A stretch of DNA of 64,000 nt from Sinonovacula constricta (taxonomy: Eukaryota; Mollusca; Bivalvia; Cardiida; Solecurtidae): NCBI GenBank assembly GCA_007844125.1, contig CM017557.1, forward strand, positions 57,240,857 to 57,304,856, written 5' to 3'. Within the stretch, counting starts at the first letter, position 1. Every line of letters begins with the position of its first letter. Both the position numbers and the translations under genes were made by a program. The notes under the pieces were generated by a model that searched no databases, was not told where the DNA came from, and saw only the letters and a list, made by a program, of their open reading frames with translations. Positions 1 through 10,106 of this stretch are shown one piece after another.

Positions 1-266
1 CGCGTTATATCGTCATCCGGGAAGTCCGCTCTGATGCCGGTATCTATTTTTAGAAGAGAGCATTATCGTGCTTGTTTAAAGATTTGGAAAGAATGAACTT
101 TTGGAATGATGTTTTCGCAATGTGAACTGTCTAACGATATAGGTAGCGTTCAAAATCTTCTTTACTTAGACAAATATTGTGTTTATGCAGAAATATTATG
201 CACAGATTCTCAGCAACCATAGAAATATCTTGTTACATGCATATGATATGGGGATACCACCTTTAT
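1..266 (+). mobile_element. GGTGGTAT-family MITE, right part (copy A)
   Basis: This is the 3' half of an element of about 490 bp that ends GGATACCACCTTTA. Its left part lies outside the window. The complete equivalent in copy B is at 39,250-39,743. Confidence 0.7.
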
Positions 267-430
267 AGCAAAAGGATTTATATAGAAGAACCTTTACGAT
301 AACTCCCAAATAGATTTTTAATATGGCTGACTGCAGAGGCTAAAATGAAAGTATGATTTTTTCTTACTGCTTATGACGGAGAATGAAAATGTTATAAATG
401 ATCTATATAGTATAATTTTAACATTCATAT

Positions 431-742
431 GCATTCGGTAGAGCATCGGCTCCGGCCCTGGGTTCGATTGCGCGACAGGACTTACATGTACCAAAGTCGT
501 TAAAAATGGTATGGTATGAACTCCCTTGCTAACGCTCAAGCAAATATAAGGGTAGTTCCACGACTGGTTGACTGGTGTCGGGATTATGTAACTGGGTGTG
601 GTTTCTGCCACATATGGTATATGCCAGGTGTTCATGGCATGTTATACACAGTAAAGGCAACACTATATCTGCTTCAAGTGGACACCGTCTCCAGATAACT
701 GAAATACTGTTGGTGGGACGATAAACCCAATAAACAAACAAA
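431..742 (+). mobile_element. tRNA-derived SINE (copy A)
   Basis: A degenerate tRNA-like head (GGTAGAGCATCGG, GGTTCGATTGC) is followed by the shared body (ACCAAAGTCGTTAAA, GGGTAGTTCCACGACTGGTT). The tail is AATAAACAAACAAAC. The same body recurs at 15,717-16,030 and 38,641-38,790. Confidence 0.75.
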
Positions 743-1280
743 CTTTCATTATTTATTTATTTCTTAAAGTTTGAATGATGACAAAGAAAAGACTAAAAAG
801 CGTAGTGCATCAGTTTAATTGAAACAAATGTCAGTCGTTGTGTAGCGATCGTGACAAATTATTTCCACAAAAAGTCTTATTTACTGCATTTTTTTTCAAA
901 CAATTAATTCAAAACAGATTAAGAAATAAATTAGTCAAACATATTTTTTCATAGGCGATTTAGACCAACTTCCTTTGAGAAAACGTGAAAATTTAAGAAT
1001 TTGGATATAATGATTTAAGTATTGTAAACACAATCGAAAACGATTTAAACTACGTTGTGTAGTGAAGATTGAAAAACGAGTAAAAAGTAATATATTTGGA
1101 AATACATGTCCTTTTAAACAATTTATTTATTTATAACTAATTTTAAAAAACATGTTGATTAACTGAATCATAAAATCGTTTAATAGAGTTTAGCATCAAA
1201 TTATTTATAATAAACTAATTTACTATTTTGTCAACTCGTTTATAACACTTTGCTGTTGTTCTTTTCGTAGTGTAAACTTC
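743..1280. other. No feature seen (copy A; also 40,222-40,758 in copy B)
   Basis: AT-rich non-coding text without terminal repeats or long frames. Confidence 0.6.
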
Positions 1281-1614
1281 GATTTGGAATACCTCGGATA
1301 ATTCACGAATCATCTCTTGAATGTGAGCAGTTGAAAGTCCGCGAAAGTATAAATGTTTAAAATGCAGTCCATATAGGCAGAAGAGGCACCGCTCTCCAGA
1401 GCGGCAGCCAATGAGTACTGCAGTGCATTAAAATTGGAAAAGGAACAGGACAAAGGTAGTCACTAGTCAGTCGGTTCCAAAAGTTACAACAAAACTGTGA
1501 TAAGACATAAAACAAAACAGAGCAAACCCAACAGTTACCTTGTAAGACCCATCGCAGCAGGTATATTGCAGAGTGGGGCGTATCGAAGACGGAATTACCC
1601 GAGGAGTTCCGATT
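1281..1614 (+). mobile_element. Derivative of the 390-bp Mutator-like MITE with a different interior
   Basis: The ends match the 390-bp family (TACCTCGGATAATTCACGAA at left, GGAATTACCCGAGGAGTTCC at right). The interior between about 1,325 and 1,580 does not resemble the other copies. I see no clear target-site duplication. The copy-B equivalent is at 40,759-41,092. Confidence 0.55.
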
Positions 1615-2664
1615 AATAAGACTCGTGGTCATATATTTAAAAATATATATATATAAGATATCAATAAAAAGATTAATCTTATAATACTCAAAAATATCAT
1701 CTGCAAATCGTTGTTTTTTAAGGCTGTTTATCATAAGAGGGTGCATTTTTTTTTAATCAAGCGCCATTTTTGCAACGAGATTTGATTTTCCTGACAACAA
1801 ACACACGAGTGCCACTGCGTATATTCATTACATAATCCTAGAATTTACATATAGGTCCGTGTAGAACTCCGCTTGCATATCGTGCAGCATGCGAAGAATT
1901 CAGCATATGTTAATTCATAGTTTGGTTTGGTAAGTACACAAAACGGTTAAGTACTCCATGCACTTACTAGATGCATTATTTGGCGCAATATTCGAGGGAA
2001 CATATTACATTATATGTTTCAACGCTCACTTCGTTGTTATGCCTAGGTAGCACATTCACGGACTTGACTCCGGATTAGCTAGGGATACGATCCAGCCTCA
2101 TTTGTGGCAATCTGTATTGATCCATAGCTTTCCATATTATGGCCGTGGTCATACGTAGTAGTACTTGTATATCCGTGACAATCTTTGAACATCTTCAAAA
2201 TTTGACCACCGATCAAACAACCTTGTACATCTTTACTAAACCGTATTAGAACGTATTGATCCGTTTTAGTCCGTAATATAACCATATCAGTGGTCCATAA
2301 TGCAATTCGTGTTCTTGAAACCACAGTAAAACATCACCTGCTGTGAAGTTAAATATAGGGTTGCTGGCTACCTTGCTTCATGGCTGCATTTCGTTCAGAA
2401 GGGCGGCGAAACAAACCCAAGTCTCTTTCAATACTAGAACTCTTTCATTAGGTACATTTAGGCTCGTTTTGGGGCCCTGGTTTCAGTGGCTGAACGTTCG
2501 AGGGATGTTTTCTTCCTTTGTGGCATTATGAATGTGAATCATGAATGTGAGTACATTACATAAGGGCGAGCATTTGTATTATGCCCATTCGATATGTCCG
2601 TGTCGCTCAGTGACGATTCCTATAATTCCGCATCAGACAGTTCTTATTCGTACTAACTCTTATT
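1615..2664. other. No gene seen; PY-like CCGT-rich text
   Basis: It contains CATTCACGGAC near 2,052 that loosely mirrors CCGTGAATGTG near 3,312. The frame of 81 codons on the minus strand (2,079-2,324) lacks protein-like support. Copy B has the same text at 41,093-42,136. Confidence 0.45.
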
Positions 2665-3053
2665 CAATCGGAACACCTCGAACAATTCACGTATCATCTC
2701 TCGGATGTATGAAGGTAGTCTGATCACCTCAGTCATTTCCCTAAATGGGACTACTTTTGTGACAGACGACAAAACAAAGATGGCAGCTGGGATGACAGCT
2801 CACTAGAGTACGATGTAAAACTTAAATTTGTGGCGGCTTCAAATTTATCATCAAATTTTAATTTACCCAGCGCAGCAGACACGCAGCTGTCAAACGATGG
2901 CATTGTTTATGTTTTGTGCGAACTACATTTTTGGCATATTCTTCTTTCGACATCCGGCGAACAAAACGATTGTAATTTCAGTAAGTATCATTGCACCAGA
3001 TACATTCGAGGGATGATTGTTCCGAGGAGGGAATTACCAGAGAGTTCCGATTG
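2665..3053 (+). mobile_element. 390-bp Mutator-like MITE, copy A1
   Basis: It begins CAATCGGAACACCTCG and ends GAGTTCCGATTG, so the termini are inverted repeats. It is flanked by ACTCTTATT and ACCCTTATT, a 9-bp target-site duplication with one mismatch. Inside are AAGATGGCAGCT (start codon in a YY1-like context) and TTTCAGTAAGTATC (splice-donor-like). The short open frames inside are part of the repeat, not independent genes. Confidence 0.8.
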
Positions 3054-4094
3054 ACCCTTATTTATGCCGTAGCAAACCGTCGTTCATCCGCAGTGTCGTT
3101 CCGTATTTAACCGTGTCATTTCCGTATTAAACTGTGTCGTACCGTAACAGTCCGTATCAATCATGTCGCCAAATAGCCTCCTTATTACATTATCCTTGAA
3201 AGCTTCATCAAAACCCGTAGTCCCACCTTTGTGCACCCGTATTGGACTACGGAAATTGGCATTTCCGAGGTCATCCGTGAAATTTAATACGTAGTGGAAC
3301 CGGCGAGGTGATCCGTGAATGTGTGACCTTTTCTTAAACGTTCATTTTATTGTGAGGCATGCTTTTTCGCAAGGGATTAAATTTAATGCACTTGCTATTG
3401 CTTTAGAAACAGGCTATATAGTATGTTTGGCTTTGTAACCCTGTAAGACACTTTAATATTTGCTGTCTATTCTAGTACAACTAATATCTATGGCATACTT
3501 TTTTTGCAAGCATATTACCAAATAAACCAACCATAATGATAGTCCACGTTCGAATGTTTCCTTTCTTATTTTAGTGATAATAATAAATGCTCCCCTTTCA
3601 CGATTATTAATACATTCTCATTAAATCTTAAATCATATACTTTACTTTCAATCTATAATCTTCACGTCTTTCATACCGCTTATAATTATAAGCAAAAACG
3701 TAGATCCCTTCATTCAAGTATGTTATTTTACCAACACTAAAACTAGACTTGCAAAAAAACAGACGGAAAAAAGGTCATGTTTTGTTTGAAATAATACCAC
3801 AAAAACTGAACCTACATGTGCACTTAACTTTCCGACGTCCGTACACTGACCTAATGACCCATTGACACATTTTCCAGTAGCGTATTTTGTTTTCCAAATA
3901 TTATACTGTATTTGCAAACCGGATTTTTTTCTATTCCCGCTTCAAAATCGTTGATCAATTAGATTGATTATATATGCCATTTTAACAGCCTTCACAAATC
4001 TGCACAAAACGTTTTTGACCACACATTCCAATCGAGTGTTTCAGATTTGCAATCCGCACACTTCCATCACAATTCAAATATTTCACTTCTAACC
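3054..4094. other. Probable 3' flank of the minus-strand tail exon
   Basis: AT-rich. On the minus strand it follows the stop at 4,095, so it should include the 3' untranslated region. No polyadenylation site could be fixed with confidence. Same in copy B (42,526-43,572). Confidence 0.45.
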
Positions 4095-4731
4095 TCAGTA
4101 CCGATCATCTCTATTGTATGCTCTATTCTCAAACCCTACACTTGACTTAGCAGCGTTCCTTCCACCGTAACTATATGTATTCACAATGGCTTCTGACGAC
4201 GCGAACGCTGGCAACTCTGATGGCAGCCATGAATCCTGGTATACTGCTGTCTCGTAGGAGTGTCTCCTCAAAAGTTTCTTCACTGCAAGACACTCTTGTG
4301 ATAAATTACAGATCTGTCGCTGCTTTTGCTGCTCGATTGCGCAAGCAGAATGCGACCGTTTGGTCGGCGGATGTAAGTTTGGCGGCAATATCTCCACCTC
4401 CACTTGGTTAGTTAGCGGCATCTGCAAACTTTCTTGCTTTTGTTTTATATCCTTAGTGCTGTAAGAATATGTGAGGTTATCTACCCCATTCTTACCGGAA
4501 TATGCGCCGTTTTTGCTGTCCCAGTTGTTAGGGTATGTCCCGTTTTGCGGTAGGGGCAAGGGCGGTTCGGCATAACCACCATCTGGTAACTGCGCAAGAC
4601 GTCGAGCCCGGCTATCATCTCGAACACATATGATCTCTTCGATACTGACGCCATTTTGTCGAGGAAAGCTTCCTGTCTGCTGCTTCAAACGATTCTTTTC
4701 AGCTATCCTCTGTTTGATTCTTTTTCTGTCT
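4095..4731 (-). CDS. Cytoplasmic-tail exon of a single-pass membrane protein (copy A)
   Basis: On the minus strand a T-rich run followed by CAG marks a splice acceptor, and the exon begins at 4,731. It opens with a basic stretch (DRKRIKQRIAEKNRLKQQ) typical of the cytoplasmic side of a membrane helix. It then encodes about 200 residues with proline-rich (PPLPLPQ) and tyrosine-containing motifs (YAEPP, NGTYP, SYSY) and ends in NRDDRY. The same exon is present in copy B. No TM exon is found in copy A within the window; the only matching one is at 61,328-61,416. The protein family is not recognised. A signalling adaptor-like tail is one guess. Confidence 0.65.
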
Positions 4732-5820
4732 CTGAAAAAAAAGAAAAAGGAAAGTATAAACTTAAGTAATTATGGTGTAATTACATGTAAATGTGATTAA
4801 AATCAAAGGAAGACACAGACAATTGGAAGCATCTGATTAGCAATTGACGAAATGTGATCATCCGCTCTGTTTTGTTTTTGATGTTGTTGTTTTTTGCTTA
4901 CTTCACATTTCTTTAATTGTTCAGAATAGTGCTGGTCGCCTCAGACGAGTTTCTGCCATTACGCACTTAACGCACGTGCGTAACCTCCATTAGAAAAATC
5001 GAAAATCTAAAAGTACCAAAACACTAAGAAAGTCGATGCCTAACCCGGGTTAGGAATGATATTTTTTATTTCTGTTGTTTCTGTGTTATGAAATCTTATT
5101 ACCACGCCAATCAAGTTGAAAAGATTTTAAATGATTAAACTTATACACGTCAGGATTTTAGTCGTTCATATTTTGCGTTAAGTTCCTCGAATGTCCGCAT
5201 TTTACCTGTCATTCATTACGAAAGAACCGAATATATTCAAAAGTATTACTACAAAGGTTATTTTCCTTGTAATTGTGCGTAACTTCAGAAACGGCCCAAA
5301 TACGCGCCCGGGTCGAATTGATATTTTTGCCGAAGACCACTTCTTAAATTTAAAAACAACGTTATATTTTTTAAACCTTAGCTAGAACTTTTTATTCTTC
5401 ACTCCGTGTTGTGTAAAGACTGCAAAACTTATACTTAATTTACGTTGTCAAATCACTTGCCTCAGAATCTGACATTTGTCAAACGGCATTTCAGAGTTAG
5501 TTGGCGAATGAGGTGACGAATCCGGATAGCAAAGATGTAGCCGATAATGGAAAGTAAAGCGAGGTTATAGATAGTTTTATATCATTGTTTATCCAATAAC
5601 TAAGGACATTGAAGTTATTGGTAAATATATGGTCCATTCAAGTTTAGTTGTTTTATGTTCCTATAGGTAATTTTATAAAGCAAAATTTGGTTCTAAATCA
5701 AATTCCTTTATGATTATTAATACAAATGTACATAGTTACCGTAGTTGGATACATTTACACAATTGCAAATAGACCATTTCATACTTAAGCAGTGTATTAC
5801 ATGGTATAAATACGGTAAAT
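4732..5820. other. Putative intron text (copy A; also 44,210-45,204 in copy B)
   Basis: AT-rich, with no coding sign. It lies upstream of the splice acceptor of the tail exon on the minus strand. Confidence 0.45.
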
Positions 5821-6385
5821 ACCGGACCTGATAGTGCAATCGGTAGAGCGTACGGAAGGCACCGAGTTCAAGCTCGGCCGCTGAATACCAAAGTCGTTAA
5901 ATTGGAATTATAATAGTAACGAGTGAAGGCAGCACCGTCTCCGGATCAATCAGAACACCTCGGATAATTCACGAATCATCTCTCGGGTGTATGTAGGTAC
6001 TCGGATCACCTAGGCCATTTCATTAAATTGTACTACTTTTGATACAGACGTCAAAACAAATATGGCAGCTCGGGTGACAGCTCACTACAGTTCGATGCCC
6101 GTAAAACTTCAATTTGTGACGGCTTTACATTTAAATCATCCAATTTTAATTTACCCAGCGCAGCAGACACGCAGCTGTCGAACGATGGCTATTTTTATGT
6201 TTTGTGCGAACTACATAGGCATATTCTTTTTCAGACTTCCGGCGAACAAAACGATCGTTATTTCAGTAAGTATCATTGCACCAGATACTTCCGAGGGATG
6301 ATTGTCCCGAGGACGGAATTACCCGAGGAGTTCCGATTGTCTCCGGATAACTGAATGATTGTTGGTAGTATGATAAATCCAAAAC
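5821..6385 (+). mobile_element. tRNA-derived SINE interrupted by a MITE (copy A)
   Basis: The head and body are at 5,821-5,946 (GCAATCGGTAGAGCGTACGG, GAGTTCAAGCTCGG, ACCAAAGTCGTTAAA). The tail resumes after 6,348 (AACTGAATGATTGTTGGTAG). The 393-bp MITE at 5,947-6,339 sits between them. The copy-B equivalent is 45,600-46,163. Confidence 0.75.
5947..6339 (+). mobile_element. 390-bp Mutator-like MITE, copy A2, inserted in a SINE
   Basis: It is flanked on both sides by TCTCCGGAT, a perfect 9-bp target-site duplication. The surrounding bases (GCACCG before, AACTGAATGATTG after) belong to the tRNA-derived SINE, so this insertion is younger than that SINE. The internal ATG and the splice-donor-like CAGTAAGTATC are kept. 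Confidence 0.85.
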
Positions 6386-7889
6386 ACTTAAACAAAATCT
6401 AAACGTAACTATATGGCTGAGAATTAATGTTCACACTTCACGAACACTATCCGAAAATAAACAGGATGATCATTTTGTGAATATATGTTTATATGTTTAT
6501 TAAGTTAGTACTTTCTTCAATCTAACTGATACGTGACAAAGTGCACATTTATTAAGAGGTCAATTTTGTCTGCAGCATCAGAAGTGCGTAAATACATATC
6601 TAATTAAGTTAAACACACTTTTTTGCCATCAAGAATGAGATAAAAAACATTTTGATAAAATTTCTTTTAATATTCTGGTAAATATTTTCCCTATTGTTGA
6701 AGTGCGAGACGCAAATTTCAGAAAATGTATATTATTTGCAATTTGAACAAATTTCTCATATTCATTAGTATCTGCATCCCCAGGGAAAATACCAAGTTAG
6801 TATTTCTGTTGTGGTTTCCTAATCATCTGATGTGAAATGTACGACTATATTTTATATACGATAATGTCATCTGGCATTGATTCGTGGCACAATAAAGATG
6901 AAATAGGTCTATGATGAGGCAATAACATTTGCTAAAAATGTATTATATAGTCTTCGATTTTCGTAATTATTTCAATAAAAGTTCCCTCATCTGCATCTAT
7001 TAACAGTTAACATTATTATTATAACAAGGTGGAAAATAGCTTCGAATATGACAGTTTAGACATAATTACGGGGCTACCAGATTTTTTGTGAAATCGTCGA
7101 GAATCAAATACACACAGAATAAAATTCTATGGCGGATTCATAAACAAATTTAACAAGTCATCTGCCTTTATATAAAGCTCTTAAGCTTGCCTTTAACATG
7201 TCGCTTTTTGAAAACGCGTTATAAAAAAGTAATACAAATATAAAATAAAGCTGCATGATCCCAAACAATGCTTAACAAAATGTCTTTAGGCGACCTGGTT
7301 ATTGTTTTGCATTAGAATATGGCACATAGAACCCCTTGATCCGCACAGGGATGGATCCAGGGGCGGGGGTGAATCCCTCCCACCACCAACCACGTAAAAT
7401 AGTAGAGTTGTGAAAACGCATACATGTAAGCTTAAAGAATACTAAGCTTTTTAAGTAAATTCTTTCTTGTGACTGCTTAGGTCGAAGTTAATAACTGTGT
7501 ATATATATATATAAACCTAGTATTTTCAGCAATAAAGTTGAATGGATCTCGATTCATAACGCCTCCCCTCTACGCACCCCTCCCCCTCCCTTTCCCTAAA
7601 AACAAAATCACTAACTCAAAACTCAAAAATAATCTCATTTGGGCTATATGAAAACTAAAAAAATTCTATAGGAGGGTATGTTTAGTAAAAGCTATATAAG
7701 GTTGTTGCGCTGGATACGACTAAAATAGTTTTTGATTCTTCCAACTTAAGCCAACACATTCATTTGAAAGACAGCATCACATATGATGTAATGACTAAAG
7801 TTACTATTTTATTCTGTTGTTCATTGTTGTTCTTCTTTAGAGAAAGTATTAACAATGGAAATTTGAGCAATTTTAATCTTTATGTTCAA
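6386..7889. other. No gene seen (copy A)
   Basis: AT-rich non-coding text. About 160 bases around 7,515-7,670 (GCCTCCCCTCTACGCACCCC) are absent from copy B. Confidence 0.5.
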
Positions 7890-8767
7890 GGGCGGTTTGG
7901 ACCATTTTTTATTTTCTGATACTGCTAAATAAATTGTTGTTGTTGAAAACATCCCGCGAGATGCTACTGATTAATGCCCAATCGGAACTCCTCGGGTAAT
8001 TCCGTCCTCGGGACAATCATCCCTCGGATATATCTGGTGCAATGATACTTAAAGAAATCATGATCGTTTTGTTCGCCGAAAGTCGAAAGAATATGCCTAA
8101 AATGTAGTTCGCACAAAACATAAACAATGGCGTCGTTTTACAGCTGTTTTGTTTGTTGCGATTTGTAAATTAAACTTGGATGATTTTAATTTGAAGCAGC
8201 CGTATATTGAAGTTTAACTGGCATCGTACTATAGTGAGCTGTCATCCGAGCTGCCATCTTTGTTTTGACGTCTGTAACAAAATAAGTCTCATTTGAGGAA
8301 ATGGCCGAGCTGATCCGACTACCTACATACATCCGAGAGATGATTCGTGAATTATCCGAGGTGTTCCGATTTGTTAATGCCCTGAATTCATGTGAAGAGT
8401 AAAGCATAACACCCCAGTTGGCATTAGTACTTCCTGTTCGAGCTTTTCTGGACACTTAGCTATTATAAAACTAAGAAAACAACGTGACTACATGCTTTTG
8501 AGATAACGTTATATGGTCATCCGGTTAATCAGCTCTGACGTCAGTTTCTATTTTAGCTAAAATAAACATCGTGCTTATTTATAGAAATGAAAATAGTTGA
8601 CAATCAAACATTTCACGATTTGTTATGTCTAACAATTGAGGTAATGTTGTAGACAGCCTTAACTGAAACTAACGTAGAAGTAAAGCAATTATATACAAAT
8701 TCCCTAGAACAAAGATATAATGTTGTTACATATCAGGTATGAGCAAACTGTCGGATACCACCTTTAA
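7890..8767 (+). mobile_element. GGTGGTAT-family MITE split by a Mutator-like MITE
   Basis: The left part is at 7,890-7,979 (GGCGGTTTGGACC) and the right part at 8,374-8,767 (GAGCAAACTGTCGGATACCA). The element at 7,980-8,373 sits between them. The copy-B equivalent is about 47,570-48,450. Confidence 0.7.
7980..8373 (-). mobile_element. 390-bp Mutator-like MITE, copy A3, nested in another MITE
   Basis: It lies in reverse orientation (begins AATCGGAACTCCTCGGGTAA, ends GGTGTTCCGATTTG) between two copies of TTAATGCCC, a 9-bp target-site duplication. It interrupts the GGTGGTAT-family element that runs from about 7,890 to 8,767. The internal ATG is kept, but the donor-like site is mutated in this copy. 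Confidence 0.85.
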
Positions 8768-8779
8768 ATTTAAACCTTT

Positions 8780-9278
8780 TTTAAAGGTGGTATCGGTCAG
8801 TTTGCCCATATCTAATACATATAACATCATTCTATGGGAATTTTTGCATTATTTTAGCAAAAAACTCATACCCTAGTATAAATGAAGTCGATTTCGAACG
8901 CTACAAATATTGTTAGACAGTACAAATTGCGAAAGAATCATTCTAAATGTTCATTTTTTCTAAATCGATTAATACGAGTGATTGATCTCTACTAAAAATA
9001 GATATCCACGTCAGAACGGACTACCCAGATGACCATATAACGTGAGCTGAAACGTAAGTTATCACGTGGTTTTCATTGTTTAAAAATAGCCATCCCTGCA
9101 GCGTGGCTCAGATCGAAAATAACTGTTTGCAATAAGGAGTGTGGATTTATGCTTCACTGTTGACCGAGCTCTATGGCATCAATGGACAACTTTTTGTAGG
9201 ACTTTTTATGATATCAATGACTTATTTGGTTATTTAAGAAAACAGTTTGGTACAAACTGTCGTATACCAACTTTAAGT
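8780..9278 (-). mobile_element. GGTGGTAT-family MITE, head-to-head neighbour
   Basis: It begins AAAGGTGGTATCGGTCAG and ends ACTGTCGTATACCAACTTTA on the plus strand. The interior is the reverse complement of the family (CACGTGGTTTTCATTG, GATATCCACGTCAGAACGG). With the element to its left it forms a large inverted pair. The copy-B equivalent is about 48,462-48,958. Confidence 0.75.
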
Positions 9279-10079
9279 ATAGTGAACACATTTTTGTATT
9301 TTGTAGCCGTAAGCCATTGAACTCTGTGATCACGTGACAAACTGAGAGACAATTACTTGTTTCCGATGTATACTTGTCATTGTTTTCAAAGTCATACCGT
9401 TCTTTTCTATTTTGAAGTCAAGTTTGAAGCAACAACTATCTGACTTAAGACCTCAGTATTATGGTACGTGCTTTTTTCTATCTAAGTATTAAGTGAACAT
9501 TTACTTATTACAGATGTAGAAGAATGACATTTTTATGTTGGTTATGAATAAGGAAATTATTTAACCTGCTGCAAAGCTGTGTGCGATGAGAAATATCGTA
9601 AAACCATAAAATGGCTTTCTAGTGTCCTTTCGCCATGCTTACAGTTTCGATCCCGATCATGGATTGTTCTATTTAACTTACAGACTTAAACGCTATAGGT
9701 CAGATCGATTTTGATTTTTTTTCACCAATTATTAAAAGCATCAAGACAGGTTCATCTTACGTCAGTTACAGTTCTTGTAATAGAACCACATAATTTTCTA
9801 CGGAAAATTTAAACTCTTGTCGGCTACTTTTGCTAAAGAAAACATTTACAATACACATTTATGCAATTGACTTGTTTTTCATGTTCATGGGTCCAAGTGA
9901 CAGCTAAATGATCTGTATTTATATGTTTTGTTCAGGATTAAAAAGATTCCTTCTATGCATGGTTCAAGGTCAAGTTGTGTGCTAGAATTAAGGGTAGCGT
10001 ATTGTTATTTAGTATCATTGTCGGGCCTTGAAGTATACGCTTCTTTAAGAGAATAGACCTTTTTCTTAAAAAAAACAGA
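9279..10079. other. Probable 5' region of the multi-pass gene
   Basis: Candidate promoter and 5' untranslated exon area. ATGGTACGTGC near 9,462 could be a splice donor to the acceptor at 10,098. No TATA box is convincing. Confidence 0.35.
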
Positions 10080-10098
10080 GTGTGTTTTGTCATTTCAG
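10080..10098 (+). other. Probable 3' splice site before the membrane-protein exon
   Basis: The stretch TTTTGTCATTTCAG ends at 10,098, nine bases before the chosen ATG, and follows a T-rich run at 10,050-10,075. The same site is kept in copy B (ending 49,774). An upstream 5' untranslated exon is therefore likely. One candidate donor is ATGGTACGTGC near 9,462, but nothing proves that pairing. Confidence 0.55.
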
Positions 10099-10106
10099 AA
10101 AATAAG

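Noticed and set aside
2045..3325. Possible 1.3-kb element with CACATTCACGGA-like ends
   Set aside because: The inverted match is only about 12 bases, with no target-site duplication.
6062..6301. Short protein beginning MAARVTAHYSSMP
   Set aside because: It lies in the MITE. Other copies have indels that break the frame and show no sign of protein-level constraint.
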